Assembly (NCBI RefSeq): GCF_900100275.1
Contig: NZ_FNET01000004.1
Span: forward strand, 310,001 to 374,000
Direction of reading: 5' to 3'
DNA length: 64,000 nt
DNA from: Lentzea albidocapillata subsp. violacea
GTDB taxonomy: Bacteria; Actinomycetota; Actinomycetes; Mycobacteriales; Pseudonocardiaceae
Shown here: positions 61,753 through 64,000 of the stretch, piece by piece
Numbering within the stretch: position 1 is the first letter of the stretch
How the letters are laid out: the number at the start of each line of letters is the position of its first letter
The notes under the pieces: generated by a model
The model's input: only the letters and a program-made list of their open reading frames with translations
Database searches by the model: none
Told to the model about the DNA's origin: nothing
Position numbers and translations under genes: made by a program

Positions 61753-63267
61753 CTAGTTCACGCCGCGGTCCCGCCCGGTCCAGTACGGCTCGCGGAGCTT
61801 GAACTTCTGGATCTTGCCGGTCGCCGTGCGCGGGATTGAGTCGCGGAACTCGATCGACGTCGGCGCCTTGTACCCGGCCAGCCGCTCCTTGCAGTGCTTG
61901 ATCAGCTCGGCCTCGGTGACCTCGCCGGAGAGCACGACCAGCGCCTTGATCGTTTCACCCCACTTCTCGTGGGGCACGCCGATGACCGCGACCTCGGCGA
62001 CGGCCGGGTGCGAGAACAGGCAGTCCTCGACCTCGATGGACGAGACGTTCTCGCCGCCGGTGATGATCACGTCCTTCTTGCGGTCCGAGATCGTCAGGTA
62101 GCCGTCCTCGTCGAAGAAGCCGCCGTCGCCGGTGTGGAACCAGCCGTCCTCGATCGCGTCCGCGGTGGACTCCGGGTTTTCCCAGTAGCCCTCCATGACG
62201 ACGTTCGAGCGCGCCAGCACCTCGCCGTTCTCGGAGATCCGCAGCTGTGCGCCCAGCGCCGGCGCGCCCGCCCGTGACTGCTTCTTCGCCTTCTCCTCGC
62301 CTTGCGGCCCTGGCTGGGCGCGATTGAACGTGAGCAGCGGCGCCGTCTCGGTCAGGCCGTAGATCTGCAGGAACTCCCAGCCGAGTTCCTCGGTCACGCG
62401 CTGGATCGTGCGCGAGGGCGGCGGCGCACCGGCGCACACGATCCGTACGGTGTCACGGCCGGGGATCTCGCCGTCCCACGACGCAGCGGCGTCCAGCACG
62501 GCGTTCCACACGGCCGGTGCGCCGCACATGAGCGTGACACCGTGGTCGCGCACACGGCGCAGGATCTCGGCGCCGTCGACCTTGCGCAGCACCACCTGTG
62601 GCACACCGAGGCCCGCGAGCCCGAACGGCATTCCCCAGCCGTTGCAGTGGAACATCGGCAGCACGTGCATGTACACGTCGCCCTCCCACGCACGGGTGTG
62701 CATGGCGAACGTAACCGCGTTGAGCCAGATGTTGCGGTGCGTCAACTGCACGCCCTTGGGGCGCGCGGTCGTGCCGGACGTGTAGTTGATGGTCGCCGTC
62801 GCGTCCTCCGAGGGCGCGCTCCACGGCCGTGGCTCCACATCGAACCGAAGCAACGACTCCGACTCCTCGCCGAGCGTGAACCGGTGGCGCGCCACGACGT
62901 CGTCCAGTTCCAGTTCCGGATCGACGAACAACGCCGAGGCGCCGCTGTGCTCGACGATGTACTTCACCTCGTCGGGGCGCAGGCGGAAGTTCACCGGCAC
63001 GCAGATCCGCCCGCTGCCGGGCAGCGCGTGCAGCAGTTCGAGCATCCGTGCGGAGTTGTGGCTGACGACGGCGACCCGTTCGCCCTCGCCGACGCCCAGT
63101 GCGTCGAACCCGGCCTGCCACGCGCGCACGCGGGTCGTCATCTCCGCGTACGTCGTCGTCGCGACCGGCTTCGCGGGCTGGTCCGGTTCGTCGATGGTCG
63201 CCGTCGTCGCCGCGAACGCGAACGACGCCCGGTCCAGAAAGTCGGTGGTGATCAGCGGTACGCGCAT
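61753..63267 (-). CDS. Fatty-acyl-CoA synthetase (AMP-binding enzyme)
   Basis: A 504-residue ANL-family ligase activating a fatty or related acid to acyl-AMP and then acyl-CoA. P-loop 'INYTSGTTARPKGVQLTH' (about 160-177), 'YGLTETAPLLTF' and 'GWFHTGDGGFFDEDGYLTISDRKKDVI' (hinge) are standard, and the catalytic Lys is in 'IPRTATGKIQKFKL' at the C-terminus. The motif order matches medium/long-chain FadD-type enzymes. The 144-base gap to the NlpC gene has no other gene. Confidence 0.93.
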   Translation of the reverse strand: MRVPLITTDFLDRASFAFAATTATIDEPDQPAKPVATTTYAEMTTRVRAWQAGFDALGVGEGERVAVVSHNSARMLELLHALPGSGRICVPVNFRLRPDEVKYIVEHSGASALFVDPELELDDVVARHRFTLGEESESLLRFDVEPRPWSAPSEDATATINYTSGTTARPKGVQLTHRNIWLNAVTFAMHTRAWEGDVYMHVLPMFHCNGWGMPFGLAGLGVPQVVLRKVDGAEILRRVRDHGVTLMCGAPAVWNAVLDAAASWDGEIPGRDTVRIVCAGAPPPSRTIQRVTEELGWEFLQIYGLTETAPLLTFNRAQPGPQGEEKAKKQSRAGAPALGAQLRISENGEVLARSNVVMEGYWENPESTADAIEDGWFHTGDGGFFDEDGYLTISDRKKDVIITGGENVSSIEVEDCLFSHPAVAEVAVIGVPHEKWGETIKALVVLSGEVTEAELIKHCKERLAGYKAPTSIEFRDSIPRTATGKIQKFKLREPYWTGRDRGVN

Positions 63268-63277
63268 GCGTCCGACC

Positions 63278-64000
63278 CTACGACCAGGTGCTCGGATCTC
63301 CCCAGGACGAGAATCGGCCTCCCCCGGATGGAGGAACGGAACTCAGGTCCGGCAGCACGTCCCCGACGGGTTCGTGCAGCACAACGGCCGCCACGGCGTC
63401 GTACGGCGTAGGTTCGGCGTTGCAGATGATGACCTGCGCACCGGCTTTGGCCGCGAGCGGCACAAGGCCCGCGGCGGGCTGTACCGACAGCGATGTTCCC
63501 GCCACCAGCAACACGTCGCAATCCAGGGCGGCGAGCCGGGCACGGCGCAGCACCTCGCCGTCGAGCTCCTGCCCGAACGAGACGGTGGCGGACTTGAGGA
63601 TTCCCCGGCAGCGCGGGCAGTCCGGCTCCTGCTCGCCCTCGGCCACGCGCTTCAACGCGTCCCGCATCGGGCCCGTGGCACCACATCCCAGGCACACGGT
63701 GGCATGCAGCGTGCCGTGCAGCTCCAGCACACGATGGGGATCGGAGCCCGCCTTCTGGTGCAGGCCGTCGATGTTCTGGGTGACCACGGTGCGCAACCGG
63801 CCGGACCGTTCCAGTTCCACCAGCGCCTTGTGCGCGGCGTTCGGCCTGGCCGTCCACACGGGACTGTCCAGCTTCGCCCGCCAGGCGAGCCTGCGCAGTT
63901 CCGCATCGGCGAGGTAGGCCTGCAGCGACGACCCGCGCCCGGCGTCGGCGTCGCGGGTCCACAGCCCGTCCGGTCCACGGAAGTCCGGGATGCCCGAATC
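63278..64000 (-). CDS. Sir2-type NAD-dependent protein deacylase, 5' end cut off by the window
   Basis: The frame is open to the window's right edge, so the N-terminal 20 or so residues with the first NAD loop are missing. Visible are 'DSGIPDFRGPDGLW' (NAD-binding), 'VVTQNIDGLHQKAG', the catalytic His in 'VLELHGTLH', the zinc Cys pairs 'CLGCG' and 'CPRCRG', and 'LLVAGTSLSVQPAAGLV'. It removes acyl groups from lysine using NAD. The class is close to bacterial CobB-type sirtuins. It ends 11 bases from the acyl-CoA ligase start; acyl-CoA synthetases are common sirtuin targets, so the link may be functional. Confidence 0.92.
   Translation of the reverse strand, partial: DSGIPDFRGPDGLWTRDADAGRGSSLQAYLADAELRRLAWRAKLDSPVWTARPNAAHKALVELERSGRLRTVVTQNIDGLHQKAGSDPHRVLELHGTLHATVCLGCGATGPMRDALKRVAEGEQEPDCPRCRGILKSATVSFGQELDGEVLRRARLAALDCDVLLVAGTSLSVQPAAGLVPLAAKAGAQVIICNAEPTPYDAVAAVVLHEPVGDVLPDLSSVPPSGGGRFSSWGDPSTWS

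Overview
The window is high-GC DNA from an actinomycete, most probably in or near the Pseudonocardiaceae (Lentzea/Saccharothrix/Amycolatopsis-like). This is inferred, not proven. Supporting signs are the mycothiol ligase gene mshC, the actinobacterial block NlpC/P60 - moxR - DUF58 - vWA - fabG - fabI - ferrochelatase, many GTG starts, ATGA/GTGA stop-start overlaps, leaderless-looking promoters and several secreted proteases. No rRNA, tRNA, CRISPR array, phage block or complete insertion sequence is visible.

Layout. 0-11.4 kb: a cut-off thioesterase, a membrane protein/lipoprotein pair, a phosphoribosyltransferase, hisG-hisE, a FhuF-like reductase, a cobalamin riboswitch with cobalt transporter cbtB-cbtA, a HAD hydrolase, B12-dependent methionine synthase metH and a PAC2 protein. 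11.4-22.5 kb: a 163-bp hairpin repeat (copy 1), an MFS transporter, an ABC exporter with a divergent MarR/GbsR-type regulator, divergent secreted S1 and S8 proteases, two tandem ClpS-like/DUF2017-like gene pairs (the first damaged by frameshift) and mshC. 22.6-28.8 kb: an apparent operon of an SPFH/slipin protein, a 1298-residue caspase-like + P-loop NTPase + helical-repeat protein and an LCAT-type alpha/beta hydrolase. 28.8-43.2 kb: ctaD, an SCO6745-like gene, hairpin repeat copy 2, a DUF4240-like gene, an AAA+/vWA pair, a vWA/solute-binding pair and hemH-fabI-fabG. 43.3-64 kb: an FAD/Fe-S dehydrogenase, a two-component system with a TAXI lipoprotein, moxR-DUF58-vWA, mobA, TetR/DrrAB, small oxidoreductases and hydrolases, an NlpC/P60 enzyme, an acyl-CoA synthetase and a cut-off sirtuin.

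The most interesting signals are these. (1) The SPFH - caspase/NTPase - LCAT hydrolase operon looks like a membrane-associated cell-death or immunity module. (2) Two near-identical 163-bp elements each form one end-to-end hairpin, with G-U wobbles on only one strand. (3) Three promoters share TGTCAGAC-N8-(T/C)AnnnT, resembling the PafBC DNA-damage promoter; one drives the caspase operon and the other two lie just downstream of the hairpin repeats. (4) The ClpS/DUF2017 cassette is duplicated in tandem, with a (CG)n frameshift in one copy.

Shared themes are B12 supply and use (riboswitch, CbtBA, MetH), envelope and lipid housekeeping (FabG, FabI, NlpC/P60, acyl-CoA ligase), and two or three separate AAA+/vWA ATPase-chaperone-like sets. 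Compact convergent overlaps are common.
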